Both the position numbers and the translations under genes were made by a program. The notes beneath the pieces are model-generated. The model was not told the origin of the DNA, searched no databases, and was given only the letters and a program-made list of their open reading frames with translations. DNA of 41,159 bases. It comes from Legionellales bacterium. Lineage in GTDB: Bacteria; Pseudomonadota; Gammaproteobacteria; UBA1113. Shown here one piece after another: positions 32,942-41,159 of the stretch (its first letter is position 1; each line of letters begins with the position of its first letter). The stretch spans positions 1 to 41,159 of the forward strand of contig PAPY01000016.1 of assembly GCA_002709565.1 (NCBI GenBank), read 5' to 3'.

Positions 32942-33988
32942 CTATCCCTGTAAAATACCCGATAAATAAGCAGCCATGGTGTCAACATTGACGACCTTAT
33001 CAACCGCCTCCAATGCTAAAGCCTTACCAGGCATACCATAAACAACAGCACTTTCACTGTCTTGTACAATAGTGTGGGCGCCAGCGTCATGCATGTTTTT
33101 CAATCCTTTAGCGCCATCTTTACCCATTCCAGTTAATACAATGCCAATTGCTTTACGGCCGCAGGCTTCGCTAACTGAATCGAATAATACATCTCCTGAA
33201 GGCATGAAGCCATTTACTTTCTTACTGTGAGATAATTCGGCAATAAGGTCATTATTTACTTTAGATACAGTAAGATGGTTATCATCAGGAGCGAAATATA
33301 CGGTGCCTGGTTGTAAAATTTCATTTGCTTCGGCCATTTTTACATTTAATAGTGTATTCCCCTGGAGCCAGCTAGAAAGTCCAACAATAAAGCCTTTTGA
33401 TATATGTTGGACAATGACAACCGGAATCGGGAAATTTGCAGGTAGTGACGAAATGATTTCTTGTAATACTGCCGGAGCACCTGTAGAGCCTGCAATTGCC
33501 AATATATCATATGAACGCTGTTTAATATTGAGTAGTTTTTTAAAATTATTAGCGTCAGGTTTTTTTATAGTACGGCTGCGTTTGATGACTTTTACATCAG
33601 CCATGGCATAGATGGTCTCGAGTAACTCTTGTCGAATATCATCTGCCTCCGCATGGGATAAGCCTCGAGGTTTTTCAATAACTGATAATGCGCCTTCTTC
33701 AATTGCCCTAAATGTAATCCGTAACTCTTCATTATTAACACTGCTGCTGACAACGATAATCGGAGTAGGTTGAGTAGACATAATCATCCGTGTTGCTTCA
33801 AAGCCATCCATGATTGGCATACGTATATCCATCGTAATTAAGTCAGGCTTAAGTTTATATGTCATTTCAACCGCTTGTTGACCATTTGTTGCATGACCAA
33901 CAACCTCAATACCCGGATCATTGTCAATGATAGCAGATAATAATGTTGCTACGGTTTTTGAATCTTCAGCAATTAATACCCTAATCAT
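32942..33988 (-). CDS. cheB: Chemotaxis methylesterase CheB
   Basis: The product is 348 residues. The N-terminal receiver has VLIAEDSKTV, LITMDIRMPIMDG and IEKPRG. The C-terminal esterase has the catalytic Ser in AIAGSTGAPAVL, His in VVIVQHISKGF and Asp in TGMGKDGAKGL. It removes methyl groups from the receptor. GTG at 34000 is an alternative start adding four residues. The gene sits directly after the CheA-REC stop. Confidence 0.95.
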   Translation of the reverse strand: MIRVLIAEDSKTVATLLSAIIDNDPGIEVVGHATNGQQAVEMTYKLKPDLITMDIRMPIMDGFEATRMIMSTQPTPIIVVSSSVNNEELRITFRAIEEGALSVIEKPRGLSHAEADDIRQELLETIYAMADVKVIKRSRTIKKPDANNFKKLLNIKQRSYDILAIAGSTGAPAVLQEIISSLPANFPIPVVIVQHISKGFIVGLSSWLQGNTLLNVKMAEANEILQPGTVYFAPDDNHLTVSKVNNDLIAELSHSKKVNGFMPSGDVLFDSVSEACGRKAIGIVLTGMGKDGAKGLKNMHDAGAHTIVQDSESAVVYGMPGKALALEAVDKVVNVDTMAAYLSGILQG

Positions 33989-33999
33989 TGATGTCACCA

Positions 34000-36180
34000 C
34001 TATATCAGCTGCTCGATTATACTGAGCAGAGATCCTGTTTCAAATTGACTTTTAACCACATAAGCATCCGCGCCAACCTCAATGCCACGCTTTTTATCAT
34101 CATCGCATTCACGGGAGGTAACAATTACAACGGGCAAGACATTATCTTTATCGATATTTTTGACGCGTTCAGTAAGGGTAAAGCCATCCATGTTAGGCAT
34201 CTCTACATCTGTTACGAGCAGGTCATATTTATTGGCTTGGATTTTTTGCCATGCATTTTCCCCATCTGCTGCAGTCTCAACCTCAAAGCCCCGTGCTTGC
34301 AGAATGTTTTTTTCGAGTGTGCGAGTTGTTATCGAGTCATCTACTACTAATATCTTTGGGGCTGAATGCGATGCACCATCATCCGATAGTGTAGATATTC
34401 TAGATGAGCGCGACTGTCTTAGTGAAGTTTGAATTAAATTCACAGCGTTAAGTACGAGAATAATCTCTCCTCTGCCAGTTAACGTTGCACCAGATATATT
34501 GTCAATATTACATAGTGGCTCGGATAATGGCTTGATAACGATCTCACGTTCAGTTACTACCTCATCGACAATAAAAGCAACCTTGCTCCAGCCTTTATTG
34601 ACGATAATAACACTTATACTATCGGGCAATTGGCTAGCAGATGAATTTGAGGTGATTATATCAGCAAGATCTTTTAAAGGAATCGTAGCATTATTGACAG
34701 ATATTGCATTACTACCTTCCACGCTAAAAATTTCTTTCTTATGAATTTGTAGTGCGCACTCAACAAATACTGTTGGAATTGCGAACATTTGATTTGAAAC
34801 TTTAAATACAATTGCGTGTTCACTAGAGACAGATAACGGCAAGATCATAGTGAACTTCGCACCTTGCCCAGCAGTGGAACTGACTGATATTTTCCCCTTG
34901 ACGGTTTCAATGAAATTATTCACCACATCCATTCCTACACCACGACCAGAAATATCAGTAATAATTTCTTTGGTCGAAAAGCCAGGTCTAAAAATCAAGT
35001 TAATCAGTTCATCTTCATTGAGTTTTTGCAACTCAACTTCACTGCATATTTTTGACTTTAGTGCTTTTTTCTTGACCTTATCAATATTAATTCCCGCACC
35101 ATCATCTGACAGAGTAATAATAATTTTACTTCCATCATTTACTACCGACAAATCAATCGTGGCAGTAGGGCTTTTGCCCAAAGATACACGTTCTTTTGGA
35201 GATTCAATGCCGTGGTCAATAGCATTGCGTAACAAGTGAATTAATGGGTGCTTTAGTTGTTCTAGTAATGTTCTATCAACCTCAAGATCTTCACCCTCAA
35301 TATTAAAGGTTATATCCTTACCCAGCTCAGCACTGATGTCTCGGGCAGTTAACTTAAGCTGTAATAGTTCATCTTTGACTTTAACCAAACGAAGGAAGTA
35401 GATACTATCACTCAAAGTATTAGTAATATAATTAAGATTACTATTTGTGTTCTTGATATCGCGACTTAAATCTCTAGCAGATTTGGATATTTCAGCGTAA
35501 TTATCAAGGACTGTAATCATCTCATCAGCTGTAGAGCTGTGTTTGCTGATGTTTTTTTTGAGTTGGACTTCACCTTTTCGGATAAGATTACAAAGATATG
35601 CCAATTGCTCAAAATGATCATTCATAACAAGCTTTATTGTTTGCATCTCGTCAACAAAGCTCGAAAAACGATCAATTTTATCAACGCTCACCCGCATATG
35701 TTCTTTGTTTTCAACATTGCGAGGAATTTGGTGTAACTCTTCAGAGTCTTGTGGGATATCAGCTGCTGGCCGATTATTATTATCAGTCTCTTCACTAGCA
35801 AGCAATGAATCTATGTCCATTACTTTTTCAAATGGTTCTGGATAACAAGCCATAATCTCTCGAATCTGAGATACCGCTTGCATACAGATATCAATAATTT
35901 TTTTGGTAGGTTTGCGCTCATTATTCTTGAACTGCGTGAACAAACTTTCCAATGAGTGAGACAGCTCGGCTATATCTTGAATATCAACACTACGCGCAGC
36001 ACCTTTAATGTTGTGCGCAGTGCGGAATAAGAGGTTGTGAAGCTCTTCGATGTTCTCATCAGCAGATGGTTTCTCTAGCTTCAGTAACCCATCAGAGAAA
36101 CACGCCAGCTGCTCATCGAGTTCTAGAGTAAATGTCTCGATGAGCTTTTGTTTTAACTCTGGATCAAGCTCCATCTTCAT
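34000..36180 (-). CDS. cheA: CheA-REC hybrid histidine kinase (WspE-like)
   Basis: The product is 726 residues. An HPt with His56 in [15 protein letters not shown] is followed by the dimerisation helices, an HATPase domain with [20 protein letters not shown] (N box) and [10 protein letters not shown] (G box), a CheW-like domain, and a receiver with [10 protein letters not shown], phospho-acceptor Asp658 in [13 protein letters not shown] and VVKSQF. No P2 (CheY-binding) domain is visible. This HPt-kinase-CheW-REC layout is that of WspE and other alternative chemosensory kinases. The start overlaps the end of the receptor gene by 17 bases. Confidence 0.95.
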   Translation of the reverse strand: MKMELDPELKQKLIETFTLELDEQLACFSDGLLKLEKPSADENIEELHNLLFRTAHNIKGAARSVDIQDIAELSHSLESLFTQFKNNERKPTKKIIDICMQAVSQIREIMACYPEPFEKVMDIDSLLASEETDNNNRPAADIPQDSEELHQIPRNVENKEHMRVSVDKIDRFSSFVDEMQTIKLVMNDHFEQLAYLCNLIRKGEVQLKKNISKHSSTADEMITVLDNYAEISKSARDLSRDIKNTNSNLNYITNTLSDSIYFLRLVKVKDELLQLKLTARDISAELGKDITFNIEGEDLEVDRTLLEQLKHPLIHLLRNAIDHGIESPKERVSLGKSPTATIDLSVVNDGSKIIITLSDDGAGINIDKVKKKALKSKICSEVELQKLNEDELINLIFRPGFSTKEIITDISGRGVGMDVVNNFIETVKGKISVSSTAGQGAKFTMILPLSVSSEHAIVFKVSNQMFAIPTVFVECALQIHKKEIFSVEGSNAISVNNATIPLKDLADIITSNSSASQLPDSISVIIVNKGWSKVAFIVDEVVTEREIVIKPLSEPLCNIDNISGATLTGRGEIILVLNAVNLIQTSLRQSRSSRISTLSDDGASHSAPKILVVDDSITTRTLEKNILQARGFEVETAADGENAWQKIQANKYDLLVTDVEMPNMDGFTLTERVKNIDKDNVLPVVIVTSRECDDDKKRGIEVGADAYVVKSQFETGSLLSIIEQLI

Positions 36181-37735
36181 TACCTAAAATATAAACATTA
36201 ACAGATTCATGTAGCTCTTTTGCTACAGTACGAATACTTGTAGTTGCATCTTTTGTTTCTTGCGTTGATGTAACAAAAAGTTGCGTTGCTGTTTTGATTT
36301 CTTGCATAGAAGCATTAATTTGCTCAATTGCTGACGCTTGTTGTTGGACAGCAGCAACAATTTGCTTGCTCGAAACGGACGCTTCATGGATAACATCAGA
36401 AAGCTGATTAACAGCGTTCCCGGTTTCATCAATCAATGTTACCCCTTCATCAACCCCCTTACAACCTTCTTCTGTTGACATAACAGCCTGATCAGTAGCA
36501 TGTTGAATATCTTGCAGCAATTTCTTTACTTGGTCTGTCGCTTGTTGAGATTGTTCAGCAAGATCTTTGACTTCTATTGCAACAACTGCAAACCCTTTAC
36601 CCGCTTCACCAGCTTTTGCTGCTTCAATAGAGGCGTTTAATGCTAGCATTTTAGATTGTTGGGCTAAGCTACCCACAGAGTTAGTAATATCACCTACTTG
36701 CTGTGAATGTTCGCTTAGTGCCAAGATGGTTTGCGCAATTGCTTCTACTTTTTCACGTATATTTTTCATCGTAGCAATTGTTTTTTGCAATACTGCTTGA
36801 CCTTTCTCACCTTCGGTGCGCGTTCTTTCAGCTAACTGGCCCAATGCTTTGGTTTTTTCGAGTGTTTGCTTGGCATTTTCCATGATAGCTTCTAGTGTGG
36901 TTGTTGTCTCACTCACCGAAGATGCTTGCTCTGCAGCGCCTGCAGCTTGTGATTCTGCTGTTTTTTCGAGTTGCTCAACATTAGTATAGACAACATTGGT
37001 CGACTTCGTTGTTTGTTTAGTCAGTAATGATAATTTCTTTGTCATCTCATTAAGCTGATGACCCATTTGTGATAAATCATCATCGCCTTCGATTTGAATT
37101 CTGTGGGAGAGATCACCAGCAGAGACTTTTTCGATAAAGTCTTTATAACTACTTACTTTACCTTCAAGGTCACCTTTAGAGACTGACATGTTTTTTAAGT
37201 CTTCAAGGGTCGCAAAGACATAAGTTTCAATAGCGAGCTGTGAGTCTATCGCTAACAGTTTAGAGATTGAAAGAAAATATCGACTGATACGCCATGGTCT
37301 GAACCGAAACTTTCGCTTAACAATTTCCATAATTAAATTTAAGTAGACACTGTAGCCACCTAAGTACCACTTTGGTTCCAAGCCAATCGTATTGTGAACA
37401 ACACCAATCTTTAATCGTCGCTCAAAATAATCTTCATTATATTCGCCCATGAACAACTCATTTAGGTATCTTTTTTGGGTTTCTTTTAGGCGGGTGATAT
37501 TTGATCCAGCATTATCAATTACATTAATAAGCTCTTTGTGATTTTCGAGGTTCGAATAAAATTTATCAATAATCCAATCAACTTCTCCACGTATAATGGG
37601 TGATAGCTCTTTTAGCGTTTTCACATCCTCATCATTGAAATTGATAAAATCCTTACGTAACTGCCGCTCAGTTCCGTCAATTCCCATCATTTCACATAAT
37701 GAGATCTTGTTGTTATCACCCTTTAACGTTTTCAT
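36164..37735 (-). CDS. Soluble protoglobin-coupled methyl-accepting protein (HemAT-like oxygen sensor)
   Basis: The product is 523 residues and has no membrane helix. Residues about 20-190 are a globin-coupled sensor domain: [20 protein letters not shown] contains the proximal heme His114 and the family W-Y-x-x-x-Y pattern. A short HAMP-like linker ([17 protein letters not shown]) leads to the signalling domain with the hairpin tip [20 protein letters not shown] and continuation [15 protein letters not shown]. Gln/Glu-rich methylation-type helices flank it. Such proteins bind oxygen or other gases through heme and drive CheA. It is embedded between cheW and cheA, so it is the dedicated input of this operon. 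Confidence 0.93.
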   Translation of the reverse strand: MKTLKGDNNKISLCEMMGIDGTERQLRKDFINFNDEDVKTLKELSPIIRGEVDWIIDKFYSNLENHKELINVIDNAGSNITRLKETQKRYLNELFMGEYNEDYFERRLKIGVVHNTIGLEPKWYLGGYSVYLNLIMEIVKRKFRFRPWRISRYFLSISKLLAIDSQLAIETYVFATLEDLKNMSVSKGDLEGKVSSYKDFIEKVSAGDLSHRIQIEGDDDLSQMGHQLNEMTKKLSLLTKQTTKSTNVVYTNVEQLEKTAESQAAGAAEQASSVSETTTTLEAIMENAKQTLEKTKALGQLAERTRTEGEKGQAVLQKTIATMKNIREKVEAIAQTILALSEHSQQVGDITNSVGSLAQQSKMLALNASIEAAKAGEAGKGFAVVAIEVKDLAEQSQQATDQVKKLLQDIQHATDQAVMSTEEGCKGVDEGVTLIDETGNAVNQLSDVIHEASVSSKQIVAAVQQQASAIEQINASMQEIKTATQLFVTSTQETKDATTSIRTVAKELHESVNVYILGNEDGA

Positions 37736-37760
37736 GGTAACTCCTCTATCACTAAAACGA

Positions 37761-38378
37761 TTAACTATAACTCACTTCATTAAGCTGCGTATTAAGGCTG
37801 TCCATCATTGCATCTACATTGAGAATAGCAATTGTTGACTCCCATATCCCTTCGACATATGCTGCAGTATTATTTAATTCTGATGGCATAGCAGGATGCA
37901 AGTTACTTGCATCATATTTTGACATACCTACTAATTCATCAATTAATATTCCTATTTCTCCGAATCTACTACGAAGAACTAAAATAGATTTTTGACCATT
38001 CTCACTCGCTTCTAAACCAAGCAGTGTGGTGGCATCAATAACATTTAGCACTGTGCCTCTACGGTTTACAACACCAGCAATAACCTTACTTATACCTGGG
38101 ATCGGTGTTATTTCCATCGGCTCGAGAATTTCATCAAGATATTTAAATGGGATGCCATATTTTTCGATAGCTCCAACTTTAAAGCATAGATAATCATGTT
38201 CGTAAGACTCTTCATAGGCATCATCTGCTTCTGCCAATAATTTTGCCCGTTCCCGTATAATTGATCTTGCATGTTCATCAAGGCCTAGGCCTTGATTACT
38301 ATGACTGGCTGAGCCCTGAGTACTGTCATCACTCGGCTTTTTATCTCGCTTGAATTTTATAGATTGATGTTCACTCAT
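37761..38378 (-). CDS. cheW: CheW-like adaptor with N-terminal extension
   Basis: The product is 205 residues. About 60 residues of charged, low-complexity sequence precede a CheW domain: [20 protein letters not shown], then [20 protein letters not shown] and [20 protein letters not shown]. It couples receptor to CheA. It lies 10 bases downstream of cheR and 25 bases upstream of the receptor gene. It is equivalent in position to WspD. Confidence 0.93.
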   Translation of the reverse strand: MSEHQSIKFKRDKKPSDDSTQGSASHSNQGLGLDEHARSIIRERAKLLAEADDAYEESYEHDYLCFKVGAIEKYGIPFKYLDEILEPMEITPIPGISKVIAGVVNRRGTVLNVIDATTLLGLEASENGQKSILVLRSRFGEIGILIDELVGMSKYDASNLHPAMPSELNNTAAYVEGIWESTIAILNVDAMMDSLNTQLNEVSYS

Positions 38379-38388
38379 AAGCTGCTAC

Positions 38389-39882
38389 CTACCTAATTTC
38401 ACTGTATATTGTGATTTCATGCTCAACAATCTCAGCTAATCGACTATATGTCATATTACTCTCATTAAGCACTTGTGCATCTGAAGCTTTTTGCTTAGCC
38501 AGCGTTACCGTATTCATCATATGCTTAATGGCTCTATCCTTGTTACCATTGCGAAAACTTAACACCCCTAAATAATAATGCGCTTCTGGCATTTTTGGCG
38601 CTAAATAGACTATCTTCTTGAAAACACTGACTGCTTCCTCTGTCAAATTTTTTTCTGCGAGCAATTGTCCGTATAAATAATTACAATTTATATCCATTTC
38701 ATCGATTTCTAGAGCTTTTTTGCAACTAGCTATTGCCTCGTCAACTTTTCCAGCAGTTGCAAGCTGTTGACTCGCCTCAACTATTGCATTAATACTGTCT
38801 TTGCTGTGTTGTTGCTCAAAGACTTGAATCAATTTATCTGATTTATCAAGCTTTATTTGGGCGTCTTCGTTAGTAACTTCTGATATTATTTCCTGCTCAC
38901 CCTCGGCATTTAATCTATTCCCGGTAACTGAGTGAGTAGTGTTTGCTGTGTATTTTTTCTTATCTGGGTTAATTGCCTCAATTATATCATTCAGTGTTAG
39001 CACTCCTCGTTGGAAGTAACATACGTCATCAGCAACTAATTTTTCAAGTCCTGAAATGTTCTCCCCCCAATAGTCCGATGCTCCTAGCATTAACACACCG
39101 CTTTCTGTCAAACATTGTGTAATTTTGTTTAAAACATCCCTTATGGTAGGCTCACTGAAATAAATAAATACATTTCGGCAGAGTATCAAATCAATATTAT
39201 TGATTTCATTAATGAAGCTTGGATAATAGTCATCAATCAAATTCAGATATGAAAATTTTGCCATCTGCATAATTTCAGATGTCAGCTGATAGCTATCTCC
39301 CGACCGGCTAAAGTAGCGACTAGCGATCGTGTTGTCTACTTTTCGTAGCGCATGATGGCTATACTTCCCAGCCAGCGCTTGCTGTATCAATACCAAGTTG
39401 ATATCAGTCCCTACTAAATGAATGTTCCACTCTGAAATGTCAGCTATCAACTCTCGAAGTATAATCGCTACGCTATAAAGTTCATCGCCTGACGAGCACC
39501 CAGCACTCCATATTCTAAGTGTTTTGTTTTGCTGCTGTTGTTTGTTTTGAATTAATTCAGGCAGTAATTTATTACGTAATAATGCCATCTGTTTGCTGTC
39601 ACGAAAGAAATACGTCTCACCGACTGTAATTTCATCAATTAAGAGCTCCATAACTTGTGTTGTAACAACATTGTCAACCATATCAAGATAAAGGGCACTC
39701 GCATCTGGATAGTTGAATTTATTGCAAATTTTCTTAATTGCGCAGACAAGTGTTGCTTGCTGGTGCTCGGCTAAGGCTATGCCATAATTATTTTTAATAT
39801 ATTTTCCAATAGCAATTTCAGCAACACTCGTTTCACCAATGCCGATACTATGAGCCAACTTGTCAGAATGCTGTCTCATCAT
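38389..39882 (-). CDS. cheR: CheR methyltransferase with C-terminal TPRs (WspC-like)
   Basis: The product is 497 residues. The CheR domain (about 1-290) has EITVGETYFFRD, the SAM-binding LRIWSAGCSSGDELYSVAI, LVGTDINLVLI and LILCRNVFIYF. A TPR region (about 360-480) follows: AIASCKKALEIDEMDINCNY and AVSVFKKIVYLAPKMPEAHY. CheR with TPRs is typical of the Wsp system. It methylates the receptor and opposes CheB. The start overlaps the first CheW gene by four bases. Confidence 0.94.
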   Translation of the reverse strand: MMRQHSDKLAHSIGIGETSVAEIAIGKYIKNNYGIALAEHQQATLVCAIKKICNKFNYPDASALYLDMVDNVVTTQVMELLIDEITVGETYFFRDSKQMALLRNKLLPELIQNKQQQQNKTLRIWSAGCSSGDELYSVAIILRELIADISEWNIHLVGTDINLVLIQQALAGKYSHHALRKVDNTIASRYFSRSGDSYQLTSEIMQMAKFSYLNLIDDYYPSFINEINNIDLILCRNVFIYFSEPTIRDVLNKITQCLTESGVLMLGASDYWGENISGLEKLVADDVCYFQRGVLTLNDIIEAINPDKKKYTANTTHSVTGNRLNAEGEQEIISEVTNEDAQIKLDKSDKLIQVFEQQHSKDSINAIVEASQQLATAGKVDEAIASCKKALEIDEMDINCNYLYGQLLAEKNLTEEAVSVFKKIVYLAPKMPEAHYYLGVLSFRNGNKDRAIKHMMNTVTLAKQKASDAQVLNESNMTYSRLAEIVEHEITIYSEIR

Positions 39883-40343
39883 TCCCCCTCGCCTACCAGC
39901 ATTTTAGCATCCAGCATTAATACAATATCGTTGTCTCGATTGATTGAACCCATAAAGGCTTTTGAGTTTTCGCATAACTGTTGATTTTGTCGAATTTTAT
40001 CCAAATCTACCGTTATGATTCCATCAATACTATCCACTACAAAAGCAAGTTTGTTATTCTCTGATTTGCACAATATTATTGGTGTGTCGAGATTAATTGA
40101 GGCTTGTTGTTGGTAAATCTTGTCGGCTAAATCAATTACGCTGATATTTTCACCATGGAAATTCATTAACCCGAGATGATAGGATGCGAGACCGGGGACA
40201 AATTGTAGTTCAACTAGCGGCAGTACACGGTAAACTTTATCCAGGCTAACAGCCATCTTCGTTCCCGCACAATCAAACAATAACGCTTGCCCGGTTATTT
40301 GCTCGCTGTGTGTTGAAAGTTGCTCATTACTTGGGGGCGCCAT
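39879..40343 (-). CDS. cheW: CheW-like adaptor, first gene of the chemosensory operon
   Basis: The product is 154 residues and is a minimal CheW domain: ALLFDCAGTKMAVSLDKVYR, then LGLMNFHGENISVIDLADKI and LAFVVDSIDGIITVD. It corresponds to WspB. AAGG lies a suitable distance upstream of ATG 40343. It leads a ten-gene operon on the minus strand. The intergenic 40344-40562 contains no other gene. Confidence 0.92.
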   Translation of the reverse strand: MAPPSNEQLSTHSEQITGQALLFDCAGTKMAVSLDKVYRVLPLVELQFVPGLASYHLGLMNFHGENISVIDLADKIYQQQASINLDTPIILCKSENNKLAFVVDSIDGIITVDLDKIRQNQQLCENSKAFMGSINRDNDIVLMLDAKMLVGEGE

Positions 40344-40394
40344 TTTTGCATCCTTGCATGATTAAACCCGTTTCCCAATAAACGTACGATCAGT

Positions 40395-40400
40395 ATAGTC
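40395..40400 (-). promoter_or_regulatory. Possible -10 element of the chemosensory operon
   Basis: On the minus strand TATACT lies about 50 bases before the first start codon of the operon. No convincing -35 is seen. Weak. Confidence 0.25.
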
Positions 40401-40562
40401 TATTTTTTTAGATAGTACCCTGAGTAAAAAGGATTTTTTTTCAATGGCAATCCAATGTCATTTAAACATAATTTATTAATACGCAAATCCGTGTCGAGCA
40501 AAACAGTAATTCATGCTCTATACTGTGGTTAATATCTACAGACAACAATAATGGGTAACACG

Positions 40563-41060
40563 ATGAAAATGCGCCTTATACTTGGCCTTGTAGCCTTATC
40601 ATTCAGCTATTTAACCACCGCCTCAGCTGCGCAAAAAGAACGATTTTATCCTCGTGGCTGTAATGACAAATCGGTCCAATATTCAGGAGATCATGTTATC
40701 CTAGGGGCAACTCCCAGTGATCATAAGTACCGAGTTTTTGTCTTCAAGAATATCTCGTATGATCCCATATCATTGCACTACACCCCACCCGCGAACAAGT
40801 TCTCCTACAGCATGGTTTCAACTTTGCAGCCAGAGCTGTGGTCAGCTTTGTTGGTGAATGAGCAAAACTTCACTCTAACCTGCAAGAGCAGCAATGATTA
40901 TTATGGGATGCCTTATAATTGTTCAGATGTTATCCGCGCCTGTGAACTGGCCGTCTCACCAGTAATGCTAAGTTCTCAGGGCGAATACTGGATCACTGAG
41001 AATAATCACAGTAAAGGCGCCCTGTTTCGTAATATTCGCTCTCAGGGAATTTACCCTTAA
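40563..41060 (+). CDS. Secreted protein, EnhB-like (enhanced entry protein family)
   Basis: The product is 165 residues from ATG 40563 (ATG 40551 adds four). A signal peptide (LILGLVALSFSYLTTASA) is cut before AQKE. The mature part has four Cys (PRGCND, LTCKSS, YNCSD, RACEL) in a pattern matching EnhB of Legionella, including C-S-D-V-I-R-A-C and GEYWITENN near the end. EnhB was named for a role in host cell entry. The match is from memory and only at family level. A possible -10 (TATACT) lies upstream. Confidence 0.6.
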   Translation: MKMRLILGLVALSFSYLTTASAAQKERFYPRGCNDKSVQYSGDHVILGATPSDHKYRVFVFKNISYDPISLHYTPPANKFSYSMVSTLQPELWSALLVNEQNFTLTCKSSNDYYGMPYNCSDVIRACELAVSPVMLSSQGEYWITENNHSKGALFRNIRSQGIYP

Positions 41061-41078
41061 GCCAGCGGCTCCCGCTTA
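41059..41078 (+). terminator. Hairpin directly after the EnhB-like gene, likely terminator
   Basis: AAGC...GCTT and AGCGG/CCGCT pair around loop CTC, immediately after the stop codon. No T-run follows. Confidence 0.45.
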
Positions 41079-41100
41079 ACTTCTCGCGATGGGGGTTTCT

Positions 41101-41129
41101 AAAGGGGGAAATCGCGATTTTCCCCCTTT
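41101..41129. terminator. Long 11-bp hairpin with TCGCGAT loop
   Basis: AAAGGGGGAAA (41101-41111) pairs with TTTCCCCCTTT (41119-41129). It could be a bidirectional terminator or part of a repeated element. Confidence 0.45.
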
Positions 41130-41140
41130 GGTCGCCGTTG

Positions 41141-41157
41141 ATGCGGCTTTGCCGCAT
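41141..41157. repeat. Hairpin ATGCGGC-TTT-GCCGCAT at the window end
   Basis: A perfect 7-bp stem with a three-base loop lies 11 bases after the previous hairpin; the window ends two bases later. The two hairpins may be one REP-like unit. Confidence 0.4.
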
Positions 41158-41159
41158 AG

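Noticed and set aside
1-41159. CRISPR array, tRNA or rRNA genes
   Set aside because: No direct-repeat and spacer pattern, no cloverleaf and no rRNA-like stretch was found by reading.

Overview
The window looks like the chromosome of a host-associated gammaproteobacterium, probably Legionellales or Coxiellaceae-like. This rests on several observations: a BarA/LetS-type hybrid kinase tail, an EnhB-like secreted protein, an ankyrin-like protein, and two adjacent eukaryote-style proteins that both end in a CaaX prenylation box. The base composition is moderately AT-rich and falls further in the accessory part. No rRNA, tRNA or CRISPR array was found.

Region 1 (1-437) is the end of a hybrid histidine kinase (REC tail plus HPt). 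Region 2 (about 438-13000) is an accessory island bounded by decayed IS3-family material on both sides (a 244-bp remnant at 572-815 and a transposase fragment at 12725-12997). It holds a MazEF-type toxin-antitoxin pair, a tightly packed DUF1016 nuclease / KfrA-like / tyrosine recombinase trio, a CxxC protein, two small membrane proteins (one frameshifted), a 1482-residue NACHT-pentapeptide-WD40 protein and a papain-like/NlpC-like putative cysteine hydrolase. It ends with a small secreted or membrane protein and a GC-rich stretch that folds into nested hairpins.

Region 3 (13204-15778) has the ABC-F protein Uup and an ankyrin-like protein. Region 4 (15765-23893, minus strand) is a caa3-type cytochrome c oxidase operon: subunit II with a fused cytochrome c, subunit I, CtaG, SURF1, an assembly-like membrane protein, heme A synthase, heme O synthase, SCO, a TlpA-like thioredoxin lipoprotein and a small cytochrome c. 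Subunit III is not present in the cluster. Region 5 (24027-30595, plus strand) has two small membrane proteins and then a complete ccmABCDEFGH cytochrome c maturation operon with a short ccmI; ccmD is only 48 residues. Regions 4 and 5 belong together: ccm attaches the heme that the c-type cytochromes of region 4 need.

Region 6 (40343 down to 30588, minus strand) is a compact chemosensory operon: CheW, CheR-TPR, CheW, a soluble protoglobin-coupled methyl-accepting protein, CheA-REC, CheB, a small HPt-like protein whose phospho-accepting His is replaced by Asp, a CheY-like receiver, CheC, and a PAS-GGDEF diguanylate cyclase. The content resembles the Wsp pathway (cyclic-di-GMP output), but with a heme-globin input and a split output. 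The inference is an oxygen- or gas-sensing c-di-GMP pathway beside the respiratory genes. Region 7 (40563-41060) is an EnhB-like secreted protein followed by strong hairpins.

The strongest leads are the two neighbouring CaaX-ending proteins and the globin-driven Wsp-like operon with its pseudo-HPt.
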